From NCBI RefSeq assembly GCF_003688995.1, contig NZ_PENI01000001.1, forward strand, positions 434,001 through 498,000: DNA of 64,000 nucleotides. Reading direction: 5' to 3'. This DNA comes from Streptomyces shenzhenensis (GTDB lineage Bacteria > Actinomycetota > Actinomycetes > Streptomycetales > Streptomycetaceae). Position numbers and translations under genes: made by a program. A model generated the notes under the pieces. That model made no database searches. It was not told the DNA's origin and was given only the letters and a program-made list of their open reading frames with translations. Of the stretch, positions 9,501-17,771 are shown piece by piece; position 1 is the stretch's first letter, and each line of letters starts with the position of its first letter.

Positions 9501-9828
9501 GCCGCTGGTCCAGCGTGCCGGAGGCGACCAGGCGGGCCGCGTCGGCGGGTATGACCAGGGTGTGCCCCGCGGCCTTGCGGATCTCGAAGGGTATGTGCTC
9601 GCGTCCCTCGGCGCGGTCCAGGCCGACGACCCGGCCCTTGGCGTCGACGGCGACCCGGTCGCCGGTGATCAGGGTGACGCGGTGCTTGGCCGTGAGCGAG
9701 GAGGCGGCGCCGGCCGCGGACTGCTGCTCGGGCTTCGCCGATGCCGGGCTGGTCATTCCCGCGGCGAGGGCAACGGCAGCGGCGGTGGCCACGGTGGCCG
9801 CCGCCGCTCTTTTCACTTGACTGCGCAA
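6502..9828 (-). CDS. Secreted subtilisin-like serine protease (S8)
   Basis: A 1108-residue extracellular protease, far longer than the 275-residue subtilisin core. An N-terminal signal peptide ends near ASA at residue 31 and is followed by a propeptide of roughly 180 residues. The catalytic triad is Asp229 (KIAVLDTGVDATHP), His261 (FGHGTHVASIAAG) and Ser438 (SGTSMATPHVAG), with the oxyanion Asn in AAGNEGP. The C-terminal 650 residues are beta-rich, with repeated fibronectin/invasin-like character, and end in YAK without a wall anchor. The start is uncertain: a TTG at 9826-9828 lies 2-4 bp after GGGGGAG, and an in-frame GTG at 9814-9816 would shorten the signal peptide by four residues. Such large subtilases are common in Streptomyces secretomes; the substrate is unknown. 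Confidence 0.85.
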   Translation of the reverse strand: MRSQVKRAAAATVATAAAVALAAGMTSPASAKPEQQSAAGAASSLTAKHRVTLITGDRVAVDAKGRVVGLDRAEGREHIPFEIRKAAGHTLVIPADAARLVASGTLDQRLFDVTELNKSTTRKAQRNGLKVIVGYRGAATAAKADVRDAGTLRHSLKSLNADAVQAPADDTPALWDAVTDGDRSASGIAHVWLDGVRKASLDKSVPQIGAPTAWAAGYTGKGVKIAVLDTGVDATHPDLKNQVVESKNFTRAADATDHFGHGTHVASIAAGTGAKSGGKYKGVAPGAEILNGKVLDDSGFGDDSGILAGMEWAAQQGADVINLSLGGYDTPEIDPLEAEVNKLSAEKGILFAIAAGNEGPQSVGSPGSADAALTVGAVDDKDALADFSSTGPRNGDGAIKPDVTAPGVDITAAAAPGSVIDQEVGQNPPGYLTISGTSMATPHVAGAAALLKQQHPDWGYAELKGALTASTKGGKYTPFQQGSGRIQVDKAIKQSVIAEPVSVSFGTQQWPHTDDQPVTKQLTYRNLGDKDVTLDLAATATNPKGQAAPAGFFTLGAAEVTVPAGGTASVDLTADTRLGGTLDGAYSAYVTATGGGQSVRTAAAVQREVESYDLTLKFIGRDGKPAPYYDVDLTGVSGLAKDTGLAPYDPSGTVKVRAPKGTYIFNSAVYGDPEDATKGIDWIAQPKLSVTKNQTITVDARKAKPVDITVPDAAAKSEFAMPEFDVQVGDGFYGYGWFLETYENFRTAGLGPQLTDGSLYQQWDGHWTKGAKEQYDITRGGSVKQLATGYTKHYKASELAKVKVGMGAAASGKKGVLSAYGWLPGGSGATSIGIPQSLPGTRTLHLSTQGGARWELEFEQQNGVDADGFPVTEAYYTLGAPQTFKAGQSYSKTVNTAVFGPHLNSEFGLFRDGNQIYGLVPLFADAAKHAGSSDFTSVTTTLYKGSTKVGSNNDPLFGQKAFKVPSGDAAYKLTTSVKRSVKVAAASTRIDASFTFRSKKPTGGNTAKLPASTVRFNAKTGLDSRVKAGQKVTFPVTVEGAAAGRNLKSLTVYVSYDYGKTWKKVDVKHGKITVKNPAKGKAVSFHAKIADKKGNKSTISIYNAYYAK

Positions 9829-9907
9829 GACTCCCCCTGGGAGATGGAGTACCGGGCGAATTCCCCGTTCACCCGGCCGGGGGATATCTCGTACGCATGC
9901 GCGCCAA

Positions 9908-9936
9908 CCCCCCGGAACACGCAGTATGCCGGGGGG
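9908..9936. terminator. Hairpin after the ABC transporter genes
   Basis: CCCCCCGG at 9908-9915 pairs with CCGGGGGG at 9929-9936 around a 13-base loop. It lies downstream of the minus-strand ABC ATPase gene (stop at 10065) and upstream of the subtilase start, so it may end the transporter transcript. Confidence 0.45.
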
Positions 9937-10064
9937 TGATCAGCGGACTCAAGAGATGAGAGAAGGGTGAGAAGCGCACCCGGAAAGTGTTACGGCGCGG
10001 CCGGAACACCGTTACGAAACCGCGAGGTTGAACATCCGCGCCCGGTGCTATACGGCCCGCGCGG

Positions 10065-10748
10065 TCAGCCGCCGGTGTTCTCCTTCACGCTGATCTTTCC
10101 CTTGCGGATGGTCGCGACACGCGGGGCCTTGCGCGCGATCGAGGAGTCGTGGGTGACCATGATGAACGTCAACCCGTACTCCTTCCACATGCGTTCGAGG
10201 ACCTCCATGATCTCGTCGCGCATGCCCTCGTCGAGGTTGCCGGTGGGCTCGTCGGCGAGCAGCACCTTCGGCTGCTTGACGAGCGCCCTGGCGATGGCGA
10301 CGCGCTGCTGCTGGCCGCCGGACATCTCGGACGGCAGATGCCCGAGCCGCTCCCCGAGCCCGACCGACCTCAGTGCCTCCGCGGCCCGTTCGCGCCGCTC
10401 CTTCGTCTTCACGCCGAGCGGGACGAGCGCGGTCTCGACGTTCTCCTGCGCGGTCAGCGTCGGGATCAGGTTGAAGGACTGGAAGACGAAGCCGATGTTC
10501 TCGCTGCGCACCCGGGTCAGCCGCGCCTCGGGCAGCTTGGCCAGGTCGACGCCGTCGAGGACGACCTCTCCGGAGCTGGGCCGGTCCAGGCCCCCGAGCA
10601 TCTGCAGCAGCGTCGACTTGCCGCCGCCGGTGGGGCCCTGGATGACCAGACGGTCACCGTCCCCGATGGTCAGATCGACGCCGTCGAGGGCGTGGACGGT
10701 GTCCTTGCCGCGCGTGTAGCGCTTGGTGACGCCTCTGAGTTCGTACAT
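10065..10748 (-). CDS. ABC transporter ATP-binding protein, LolD/MacB type
   Basis: A 227-residue ATPase with all motor motifs: Walker A GPTGGGKST near residue 39, Q-loop FVFQSFNLIP, signature MSGGQQQR, Walker B VLLADEPTGNLD and the switch His in MVTHD. The ADEPTGNLD form is characteristic of the LolD/MacB/FtsE export class. It is the second gene after its permease partner at 10822-12291, 73 bp apart on the same strand. The pair most likely forms a mechanotransmission-type exporter or a membrane-protein remodelling machine; the cargo is not evident. Confidence 0.9.
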   Translation of the reverse strand: MYELRGVTKRYTRGKDTVHALDGVDLTIGDGDRLVIQGPTGGGKSTLLQMLGGLDRPSSGEVVLDGVDLAKLPEARLTRVRSENIGFVFQSFNLIPTLTAQENVETALVPLGVKTKERRERAAEALRSVGLGERLGHLPSEMSGGQQQRVAIARALVKQPKVLLADEPTGNLDEGMRDEIMEVLERMWKEYGLTFIMVTHDSSIARKAPRVATIRKGKISVKENTGG

Positions 10749-10821
10749 GGGTGGAACAACTCCTGGATCACGTGTGAGGGTTAGGGCGGTGGGCCGGGCC
10801 GCCGGCCGGACGGCGGTGCGC

Positions 10822-12291
10822 CTACTCGACCCGCCGCAATGCGTCCGCCGGACGCAGCCGCGACGCCCGCCAGCCGCCGAACGCGCCCGCGATCAGTCCG
10901 CCGGCCACGGCGAGGGCGACCGCCACGGCGATGGTGGTGACGCTGACCGGCGCGGTGAGCGCGACCTCCAGGGACTTCGCGGTCTGCCGGCCGGGACCGC
11001 CCATGAAGCCGCCCCCGCCGGGGCCGCCGGCGCCGCCCGTCTGACCGCCGGCGCTGCCGAGCTGGGCCTGCAGGGTCGGGCTGATCGCGGTGACGGCGTA
11101 GGCGCCCGCCAGGCCGACCGCGATGCCGAGCGCGCCGCCGACCAGTCCGTTGACGACGGCCTCGCCGACCACCTGCCGGGTCACCCGGCCCGACTTCCAG
11201 CCCAGCGCCTTGAGCGTGCCGAACTCGCGCACGCGCCGGGAGACGGCGGAGGAGGTGAGCAGGCCGGCCACCAGGAACGCGGCCACGAGCACGGCGATCG
11301 ACAGCCACTTGCCGACGCTGGTGGCGAGGCTGGAGGCGGTGGACAGCGAACCGGAGACGGTCTTGGCGAGGTCGGCGGAGGTGGTGACGGTCGTACCCGA
11401 GACGTTCTTCTGGATGGCGCTCTTGACCACGTCGATCTGCTGCGAGTCGGTCGCCTTGACGTAGACGGTGGTGACCTTGTCCTTCTGGTCCGCCAGCGTC
11501 TGCGCCTGCTTGAGCGGGATGTACAGGTTGGCCGCCGAGTCACCGCTGTCGGCGGTGGCGATGCCGATCAGCTCGTACTTGACGCCCTTGACGGTGACGG
11601 TGCTGCCGACCTTGTACTTCTTCTCCTTGGCGTACGCGGAGTCGGCCACGACGACCTTGGCGTCGGTCTCGGTGGTCTTGAAGGTGCGGCCGCTGGTGAT
11701 CTTCGAGGAGGTCAGCGGGCCGAGCCCGGTCTGGGTGACGTCGGTGCCGTAGACCGTGTACTGGTTGATGTCGAAGTCGGCGCCGCCGCCGCGGACCTCG
11801 CCCTGCGGCTGACCGCTGCTGCCGCCGCCCGGCCCGCCGCTGGGCATGCCGCCGCCCTGCTGGTCCTGCTGGAACTGGCCGCGGGTGAACTGGCCGCTCA
11901 CCTTGAACACAGTGAGGCTGAGCCCGCCGACGGCGTTCGACACGCCCTTCTGGTCGCCCACCTCGGCGACGGTCGAGGAGGCCAGCGTGGTGAAGCCCTG
12001 CACCATGACCCGGTCGCTGCTCTGCGTCGAGTCGTCGTCGCTGTTGCGGGCGTCGAACTGGAAGCGCGGGCGCTGCGAGCTGCTGGTGCTCGGTTCCGAC
12101 GCCTTGGTGACGGTCATGTCCGTGCCGAGGCCGTAGAGCGACTGCAGGACCTTGTCCTGTGCCTTCCCCATGCCGTTGGACACGGAGTTGACGACGATGA
12201 CGAGCGCGATGCCCAGTGCGAGCCCGGAGGCGACGACCAGGGCCGCCTTTCTGCGGCGGCGCAGTTCGCGCCTCAGGTAGGTGAAGAACAT
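10822..12291 (-). CDS. ABC transporter permease, MacB/FtsX type
   Basis: A 489-residue integral membrane protein. It has one membrane span near residues 18-36, a large extracytoplasmic domain of about 250 residues, and three C-terminal spans with the FtsX signature region (SSAVSRRVREFGTLKALGWK). The outer domain contains a Gly/Pro/Gln-rich linker (QQGGGMPSGGPGGG) and a second Gly-rich loop (GGAGGPGGGGFMGGPG) lies between the last spans. The start is the ATG at 12289-12291, where the family N-terminus MFFTYLRRELRRRR begins. It pairs with the ATPase encoded just downstream. Confidence 0.85.
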   Translation of the reverse strand: MFFTYLRRELRRRRKAALVVASGLALGIALVIVVNSVSNGMGKAQDKVLQSLYGLGTDMTVTKASEPSTSSSQRPRFQFDARNSDDDSTQSSDRVMVQGFTTLASSTVAEVGDQKGVSNAVGGLSLTVFKVSGQFTRGQFQQDQQGGGMPSGGPGGGSSGQPQGEVRGGGADFDINQYTVYGTDVTQTGLGPLTSSKITSGRTFKTTETDAKVVVADSAYAKEKKYKVGSTVTVKGVKYELIGIATADSGDSAANLYIPLKQAQTLADQKDKVTTVYVKATDSQQIDVVKSAIQKNVSGTTVTTSADLAKTVSGSLSTASSLATSVGKWLSIAVLVAAFLVAGLLTSSAVSRRVREFGTLKALGWKSGRVTRQVVGEAVVNGLVGGALGIAVGLAGAYAVTAISPTLQAQLGSAGGQTGGAGGPGGGGFMGGPGRQTAKSLEVALTAPVSVTTIAVAVALAVAGGLIAGAFGGWRASRLRPADALRRVE

Positions 12292-12397
12292 GGGCCGCAA
12301 GCTAGGGACGGACCGTGATGACTGCATAAGGCCGAAATAAGAGAAGCATGAGAAGGCTGTGCAGGGTCCCTCGACGCCGCCGGCCGGGCCCGGGAAC

Positions 12398-12436
12398 GAC
12401 CGATGCCGCCCCCGGGGGCCGGGGGCGGCATCGGTC
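12398..12436. terminator. Perfect 18-bp hairpin terminator
   Basis: GACCGATGCCGCCCCCGG at 12398-12415 and its exact complement at 12419-12436 are separated by GGG. It follows the stop of the minus-strand L,D-transpeptidase gene and should insulate it from the ABC permease gene. Confidence 0.85.
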
Positions 12437-12463
12437 ACGCGGTGGAGCGGCGTCAGCTGTGGA

Positions 12464-13711
12464 TCAGGCGGCCGAACCCGCCTTCCACTGGGCCCAGTCC
12501 AGGTTCCAGCCGTTGAGGCCGTTGTCCGGGGAGACGGTCTTGTCACCGGTGTTCTGGACGACCACGACGTCACCGACGATCGAGTTGTTGTAGAACCACG
12601 AGCCCGCGGTGTTCGGGTCGCCGGCGCCCTTGGTGTCGGACAGACCGATGCAGCCGTGGCTGGTGTTCACCGCGCCGAAGATGGACTTCGCGCCCCAGTA
12701 GTTGCCGTGCACGAAGGTGCCGGAGTTGGTGAGGCGGATGGCGTGCGGCACGTCCTTGATGTCGTACTCGCCCTTGCCGTCGTCGTCGGTGAAGCCCACG
12801 GTCGCGCCGTTCATGCGCGTCTCCTTGAACTTCTCGGACATCACCATGATGCCTTCGTAGGTCTTGTTGTCGGGCGAACCGGCGGAGATCGGGATGGTCT
12901 TGACGGTCTTGCCGTCCTGCGTGATCTTCATCTGCTTGGTCTTCGCGTCGACGTAGGAGATCTGGTTGCGGCCGATCTTGAAGGAGACCGTCTTCTGCTG
13001 CACGCCGAAGACGCCGCTCGCGCCCTCGACGCCGTCGAGAGCGAGCTTCAGGGTGACGGTGGAGTTCCCGGTCCAGTAGTCCTGCGGGCGGCAGTCCATG
13101 CGGTTGGCGTTGAACCAGTGGCAGGCGACCTCCTGGCCGCTGCTGGAGGTGACGGTGATGCCCTTCTGGACGGCGGCCTTGTTGGTGATCGCCTTGTCGA
13201 AGTTGATCGACACGGGCATGCCGACGCCGACGGTGGAGCCGTCCTCCGGTGTGAAGCTGCCTATGAAGCTGTTGTCCGGGGAGACCGTGGTGAAGGACGC
13301 GTTCTCGTGGGCGACACGGCCGTCGGCGTCCTTGGCCTCGGCGGCGACCTTGTAGGTGGTGGAGCGCTCCAGCTGGGCGCTGGGCTTCCAGCTCGTCCGG
13401 TCGGCGGAGAGCTGGCCCTGGACGTCCTTGCCGTCGCCCGTCGTCATCGTCACGTTCGTCAGGGTGCCCTTGGCGACCGTGACGGCGGCGGAGTTGTTGA
13501 TGGAGGCGTTGTTCGAACCGTCCTTGGGCGTGATCGTGATCTGGGCCACGGACGTCTTCTTGGCCGCCGCTTCGTCGACCTTGGCCTGCGAGGTGTCCTT
13601 GCCGCCCTCGGCCTTGGCATCGCCGCCGGAGCACCCCGTGAGCACCAGCACACCACCGAGCAGAGCGGACGCGGTCATCAGACCCCTGCGCCGCTTACTG
13701 TCCGTAATCAC
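12464..13711 (-). CDS. L,D-transpeptidase lipoprotein (YkuD)
   Basis: A 415-residue cell-wall enzyme. The N-terminus carries a lipoprotein signal peptide with lipobox LVLTGC, followed by two Ig-like domains (the LdtMt2-type architecture) and a C-terminal YkuD domain. Its catalytic motif SHGCIGLSD near residue 350 contains the nucleophilic Cys, and the conserved HGNYWGA lies just before it. It should form 3-3 cross-links in peptidoglycan outside the membrane. The GTG at 13709-13711 is chosen because GGAG at 13718-13721 sits 6 bp upstream; two in-frame ATG codons at 13721-13726 have no ribosome site. It is a single-gene unit bounded by hairpins. Confidence 0.88.
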   Translation of the reverse strand: MITDSKRRRGLMTASALLGGVLVLTGCSGGDAKAEGGKDTSQAKVDEAAAKKTSVAQITITPKDGSNNASINNSAAVTVAKGTLTNVTMTTGDGKDVQGQLSADRTSWKPSAQLERSTTYKVAAEAKDADGRVAHENASFTTVSPDNSFIGSFTPEDGSTVGVGMPVSINFDKAITNKAAVQKGITVTSSSGQEVACHWFNANRMDCRPQDYWTGNSTVTLKLALDGVEGASGVFGVQQKTVSFKIGRNQISYVDAKTKQMKITQDGKTVKTIPISAGSPDNKTYEGIMVMSEKFKETRMNGATVGFTDDDGKGEYDIKDVPHAIRLTNSGTFVHGNYWGAKSIFGAVNTSHGCIGLSDTKGAGDPNTAGSWFYNNSIVGDVVVVQNTGDKTVSPDNGLNGWNLDWAQWKAGSAA

Positions 13712-13881
13712 ACGTTTCTCCATCATTGCCGATTCCGCGAATACCCCGAGAACTCCGTTAAGAGCCTTCAACGCTACGACCGTTTCGTCCCTTTCCACAC
13801 CCTTCGGATGTGTGGGGCACACCACGTTCGCCGAAGCAGGTGGTGCGAGCATCGGTCCGTGCGCCCTTTGAGACGACGAAA

Positions 13882-13907
13882 CCCCGGACGGCGGTTGCCG
13901 TCCGGGG
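13882..13907. terminator. Hairpin terminator
   Basis: CCCCGGACGGC at 13882-13892 and GCCGTCCGGGG at 13897-13907 form an 11-pair stem with a GGTT loop, 21 bp past the stop of the minus-strand gene at 13928-14275. Confidence 0.85.
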
Positions 13908-13927
13908 CCATGAATTCCCCGGAACGC

Positions 13928-14275
13928 TCAGCCGATGCCGCCCTCTTCTTCGTCGTCGTCCTCGCCATCATCCTCGTCGAGGTCCCAGTCCGGCGAATCC
14001 GGGTCGTACTCGATTCGCTCGCTCGACCAGGACGCCTGCTGGAGCTCGACCCCCGGTACCTCGCTGACCAGGCCGAACGGATCGACGAGGTAGGCAAGGG
14101 CCTCGGCGGTGTCTTCCGTCACAGCGTCCTCGGCGTGCGCGCGTTCCGCGTCCGGCATCTCCGGATCGTCGGCGACCCGGCGCACCGCGGCCTTGGTCAC
14201 GGCATCCGCGTCCTCCACTTCGAGGACCAGCTCCACCCGAAGGCGCACAAAACGTGATGTCTCTGGAGTGCTCAT
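13928..14275 (-). CDS. Small acidic conserved protein
   Basis: A 115-residue soluble protein with no recognised domain. The tail is extremely acidic (DWDLDEDDGEDDDEEEGG), and the N-terminal half has an alternating hydrophobic pattern (RFVRLRVELVLEVED) suggestive of beta strands. The start is taken at the ATG at 14273-14275; the frame continues upstream but without family-like sequence. It is divergent from the LAxTG protein gene at 14386. Function unknown. Confidence 0.6.
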   Translation of the reverse strand: MSTPETSRFVRLRVELVLEVEDADAVTKAAVRRVADDPEMPDAERAHAEDAVTEDTAEALAYLVDPFGLVSEVPGVELQQASWSSERIEYDPDSPDWDLDEDDGEDDDEEEGGIG

Positions 14276-14385
14276 GGCGGGAGCGTACGACCGAAACCTC
14301 TCGTGACTTTCCTGTGACCCGCGACTTTCACTAACATCGCTCCACACGGCCAATTCGCCAGCGTCACAAGGGGGATCGATATTCC

Positions 14386-14703
14386 GTGTCATCCGCTCGC
14401 CGTCCGCTGCTGACCGCCACCGCCGCGGGCACCCTGCTGGGTGCCCTGTGGTTCGTCCCGTCCGCGAACGCGACGCCGGACGCCCAGCCGAGAACGGAGT
14501 CCTTGGCGGCGCAGGTCACCCAGCAGGCCAGAGCCGTGTCCGCGGCGGACGCGCAGACCGCGGACGACTCCGCGGACGGCGTGAAGTTGGCCGACACCGG
14601 CAGCTTCGACACCACGCCGTACGTCGTCGGCGGCACCGCGCTCCTCGCCCTGGGCGCCGGCTTCGTGGGCTACTCGGTACGCCGCGAACGGCTCGGTTTT
14701 TAA
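14386..14703 (+). CDS. Small LAxTG cell-wall-anchored protein
   Basis: A 105-residue secreted protein built as a sortase substrate. Residues 1-29 are a signal peptide (cleavage after SANA), then comes a short polar mature part of about 38 residues. The sorting signal is LADTG at 68-72, followed by a membrane span (TALLALGAGFVGY) and the basic tail RRERLGF. Streptomyces class E sortases recognise LAxTG, so the mature product should be a peptide of about 40 residues covalently joined to peptidoglycan. No class E sortase gene with intact catalytic residues was seen nearby. The GTG start follows a GGGGG run 11 bp upstream. Its role is unknown. Confidence 0.75.
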   Translation: MSSARRPLLTATAAGTLLGALWFVPSANATPDAQPRTESLAAQVTQQARAVSAADAQTADDSADGVKLADTGSFDTTPYVVGGTALLALGAGFVGYSVRRERLGF

Positions 14704-14767
14704 CCGTGCTTGACGGGTCTTTGACCAGAACCTGAAGCGGCAGAGGGTGCCGTACCGGGTGCTGCCG

Positions 14768-14792
14768 GGGGCCCGTCCGGCGGCCGGGCCCC
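14768..14792. terminator. Hairpin between convergent genes
   Basis: GGGGCCCG at 14768-14775 pairs with CGGGCCCC at 14785-14792. It lies between the LAxTG gene and hutH, which converge here. Confidence 0.6.
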
Positions 14793-14800
14793 GTCCGCGG

Positions 14801-16408
14801 CTATCGCAGCGGCCCGGTGACCGCCTCCACCGCGGCGATCAGCTCCCCGCTGCGCACGAACGCGTCCGCCGCCGCCAGATCGGGCGCCAGGAACCGGTCC
14901 GGGCCGGGACCCTGTACCCCCGCCGCCCGCACCGCCTCGACGACCGCCTGCGACGCGGGCGCCGGGGCCATCCCCTCGCGCAGCTCCACGGCCCGGGTCG
15001 CGGCGTACAGCTCGACGGCGATGACCCGGCTCAGGTTGTCGACGGCGGTGCGCAGCTTGCGCGCGGCCGACCAGCCCATGGAGACATGGTCCTCCTGCAT
15101 GGCGGAGGACGGGATGGAGTCCGTCGAGGCCGGTACGGCGAGCCGCTTCATCTCGCTGACCAGGGCGGCCTGGGTGTACTGGGCGATCATGAGCCCGGAG
15201 TCGACACCGGCGTCGTCCGCGAGGAACGGCGGCAGGCCGTGGCTGCGGTTCTTGTCGAGCAGCCGGTCGGTACGGCGCTCGGCGATGGACGCGAGGTCGG
15301 CGGCGGCGATGGCGAGGAAGTCGAGGACGTAGCCGATCGGGGCGCCGTGGAAGTTGCCGTTGGACTCGACCCGGCCGCCCCCGGAGCCGAAGGAGGCACC
15401 CCCGGGGAGCACCACGGGATTGTCCACGGCCGAGGCGAGTTCCCGCTCGGCGACGAGCCGCGCGTGCGCGACGGTGTCCCGCCCGGCGCCCGCGACCTGC
15501 GGGGCGCAGCGCACGGAGTAGGCGTCCTGGACGCGGGGCGCCTCGTACGGGACGGAGGTCCCGCCGGCGTGGGCGGCGCCGGCCACCCGGGGCACCCCGG
15601 TGAGCTGGGAGCCCTTGAGCACGGCGAGCATGTTGGCGGCGCTCGCGGCCTGGCCGGGGTGCGGCCGGATGGCGTGCAGTTCGGGCGCGAGCACCTTGTC
15701 CGTGCCGAGCAGGGCCTCCAGCGACAGGGCCGCGGTGACGTCGGCGGACTTGTAGAGGAGGTCAAGGTCGGCGAGGGCCATGATCAGCATGCCGAGCATG
15801 CCGTCGGTTCCGTTGAGGAGGGCGAGCCCCTCCTTCTCGCGCAGCTCGACCGGCCGGATGCCGTGCTCGGCGAGCAGTTCGCCCGCGGGCCGGACGGTCC
15901 CGTCGGGTCCCTCTGCGTCGCCCTCGCCCATGAGGGTCAGCGCGCAGTGGGACAGCGGGGCCAGGTCGCCGGAGCAGCCGAGCGAGCCGTACTCGTGGAC
16001 GACCGGGGTGATCCGCGCGTTCAACACGTCGGCCATGGTCTGCGCGACCTCGGGCCGCACGCCCGTGTGTCCTGTGCAGACGGTCCGCAGCCGCAGGAAC
16101 ATCAGGGCCCGTACGACCTCCCGCTCCACCCGCGGGCCCATGCCGGCGGCGTGCGAGCGGACGATGTTGCGCTGGAGCTGGGCACGGAGTTCCGGGCCGA
16201 TGTGCCGGGTCGCCAGGGCGCCGAAGCCGGTGCTGACGCCGTAGACCGGATCCGGCTCGGCCGCCAGCGCGTCCACGATCTCGCGGGCCGCCGCGAGGGC
16301 CGCCACCGCCTCCGGTGCGAGCTCGACCCGGGCGTCGCCCCGCGCCACGGCGAGGACGTCGGACGCGGTGACGCCGGACGTCCCCACCAGCACAGTATGC
16401 ATATCCAT
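14801..16408 (-). CDS. hutH: Histidine ammonia-lyase
   Basis: A 535-residue enzyme that removes ammonia from L-histidine to give urocanate, the first step of histidine use. The MIO cofactor segment is GSLGCSGDLAPLSH, with Cys145-Ser146-Gly147 in place of the more common Ala-Ser-Gly; I recall the same CSG form in other Streptomyces enzymes. Other conserved blocks are VYGVSTGFGALATRHI near residue 55 and SMQEDHVSMGW-type sequence (SSAMQEDHVSMGWSA) near 400. A short Gly/Ser-rich insertion (GGASFGSGGG) lies near residue 340. The start is the ATG at 16406-16408 (MDMHTV); no good ribosome site precedes it. No other hut genes are adjacent. Confidence 0.92.
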   Translation of the reverse strand: MDMHTVLVGTSGVTASDVLAVARGDARVELAPEAVAALAAAREIVDALAAEPDPVYGVSTGFGALATRHIGPELRAQLQRNIVRSHAAGMGPRVEREVVRALMFLRLRTVCTGHTGVRPEVAQTMADVLNARITPVVHEYGSLGCSGDLAPLSHCALTLMGEGDAEGPDGTVRPAGELLAEHGIRPVELREKEGLALLNGTDGMLGMLIMALADLDLLYKSADVTAALSLEALLGTDKVLAPELHAIRPHPGQAASAANMLAVLKGSQLTGVPRVAGAAHAGGTSVPYEAPRVQDAYSVRCAPQVAGAGRDTVAHARLVAERELASAVDNPVVLPGGASFGSGGGRVESNGNFHGAPIGYVLDFLAIAAADLASIAERRTDRLLDKNRSHGLPPFLADDAGVDSGLMIAQYTQAALVSEMKRLAVPASTDSIPSSAMQEDHVSMGWSAARKLRTAVDNLSRVIAVELYAATRAVELREGMAPAPASQAVVEAVRAAGVQGPGPDRFLAPDLAAADAFVRSGELIAAVEAVTGPLR

Positions 16409-16522
16409 ATTCAGGAGCGTACGCATTGAATGTCCCGGTGTCACTAGTGGCGGCGGGGTTCACCCCTTACCCATGGGGCACCCCGGGGGAACGGTCCGAG
16501 GACCGCCGTCGGACCCGCCGTC

Positions 16523-17665
16523 TCATGGCCGGCGGCCGCGGAAGCGGCGCCGTTCGGCCCGCGCGGGCGAGGGCTCGTCGGCGAGGCGCACGACCGGGTC
16601 GTCGGGACCCTCCCGCCCCGCGACGACCGGCCGGTCCGCGCGCATCGCCTTGGCCCGGTACTGGGCCGCGTCCGCGAGCCGGAACAGCCGGCGCGCGGAA
16701 TGCACCGGACCGATGGCGTCCGCGGTCGACGCGACCCCGCACGCGACTCCCTCCCCCAGCTCCAACTCCGCGGCACGACGGCACAGTTCGTCCGCGGCCT
16801 TCACCACGTCGTCGACGGGCGGCCCGACCGCGAGCAGACAGAACTCGTCGCCGCCCAGACGGGCCGCGAGGGCGCCCGGCACCATCGCCCCGCACAGCGA
16901 CAGCACGGAGCCGAAGCGTTCGAGGAGACGGTCGCCGACGGCGTGCCCGCAGGTGTCGTTGACCCGCTTGAGCCCGTTGAGGTCGCAGACGACGAGGCTC
17001 ACCACCACGCCCTCCGCGCGATGCCGCTCGATGGCCTCGTCGAGCCGCATGTCGACGGCCCGGCGGTTGGCGAGCCCGGTGAGCGCGTCGGTGTACGCCA
17101 GCTGCCGGGCCTCCTCCAGCTGCTCGGTCTGCGCGATCCCGGCGGCGACGACCGCGGCCAGCACGGTGGCGAAGCCGGCGTCGGCCCGGCCGAAGACCGG
17201 CGCCCCGACGGGGCGGGCCACATACAGCTCGCCCCAGGCACGGCCGTGCAGCACGACCGGCGCGACCACGCAGCAGCCGCGCCCGCGGCGGCGCAGCGCG
17301 GTGACCCGCTGATGGAAGTAGCCGGGCCGGCCGGCCGCGGTCCCCTCCGCGGTCTCCACCCAGGCGTGCGGACCGCCGCCGAGCGCCCACCGCTCGTGCA
17401 GGAACTCGGTGATCTCGGGGAACTGGTGCACGGGGTAGGTCTCGTTCTCCGGGAACTCCTCCTCGTCCGGAACCCGCTCGCCGACGTTCACGAGGACCCG
17501 CAGCCGGCCCCGCTCGCGCTCCCACACCGACAGCGCGGCGAAGCTCCCGTCCAGCGCCCGGCAGGCACCGCTCGCCGCCGCCTGCCAGGACTCAGCCGGC
17601 GTGTGGGCCGCCGCCATCCCCTGGGCCAGCGCCACGACGGCCGCCAGCCGCTTGTCCTCACCCAT
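16523..17665 (-). CDS. cdgE: GAF-GGDEF diguanylate cyclase
   Basis: A 380-residue protein with an N-terminal GAF-like sensor region (about residues 10-165) and a C-terminal GGDEF domain (about 185-355). The active-site loop is intact (RLGGDEFCLLAV), as is the upstream metal site (VVCDLNGLKRVNDTCGH), so it should make cyclic di-GMP, which controls development in Streptomyces. Position after hutH and the GAF-GGDEF layout match CdgE (SCO4931 in memory). The ATG at 17663-17665 is used; a GTG one codon earlier is possible, and the GGAG is unusually close to both. There is no obvious RxxD inhibitory site before the GGDEF loop. Confidence 0.8.
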   Translation of the reverse strand: MGEDKRLAAVVALAQGMAAAHTPAESWQAAASGACRALDGSFAALSVWERERGRLRVLVNVGERVPDEEEFPENETYPVHQFPEITEFLHERWALGGGPHAWVETAEGTAAGRPGYFHQRVTALRRRGRGCCVVAPVVLHGRAWGELYVARPVGAPVFGRADAGFATVLAAVVAAGIAQTEQLEEARQLAYTDALTGLANRRAVDMRLDEAIERHRAEGVVVSLVVCDLNGLKRVNDTCGHAVGDRLLERFGSVLSLCGAMVPGALAARLGGDEFCLLAVGPPVDDVVKAADELCRRAAELELGEGVACGVASTADAIGPVHSARRLFRLADAAQYRAKAMRADRPVVAGREGPDDPVVRLADEPSPARAERRRFRGRRP

Positions 17666-17771
17666 CACTCCAGGTTAGGGACGTTTGGTATGAACGGGGA
17701 CATTGGTGTGCCGAACAGGTGTCGCGGGCGGCGGCAAGTATCTCTCCCGGAGCGGCGACGCGCCCCGCCGG

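Noticed and set aside
6496..9939. A 1147-codon plus-strand frame over the subtilase
   Set aside because: The minus-strand frame carries a signal peptide and a full Asp/His/Ser triad; the plus frame is a GC-rich shadow.
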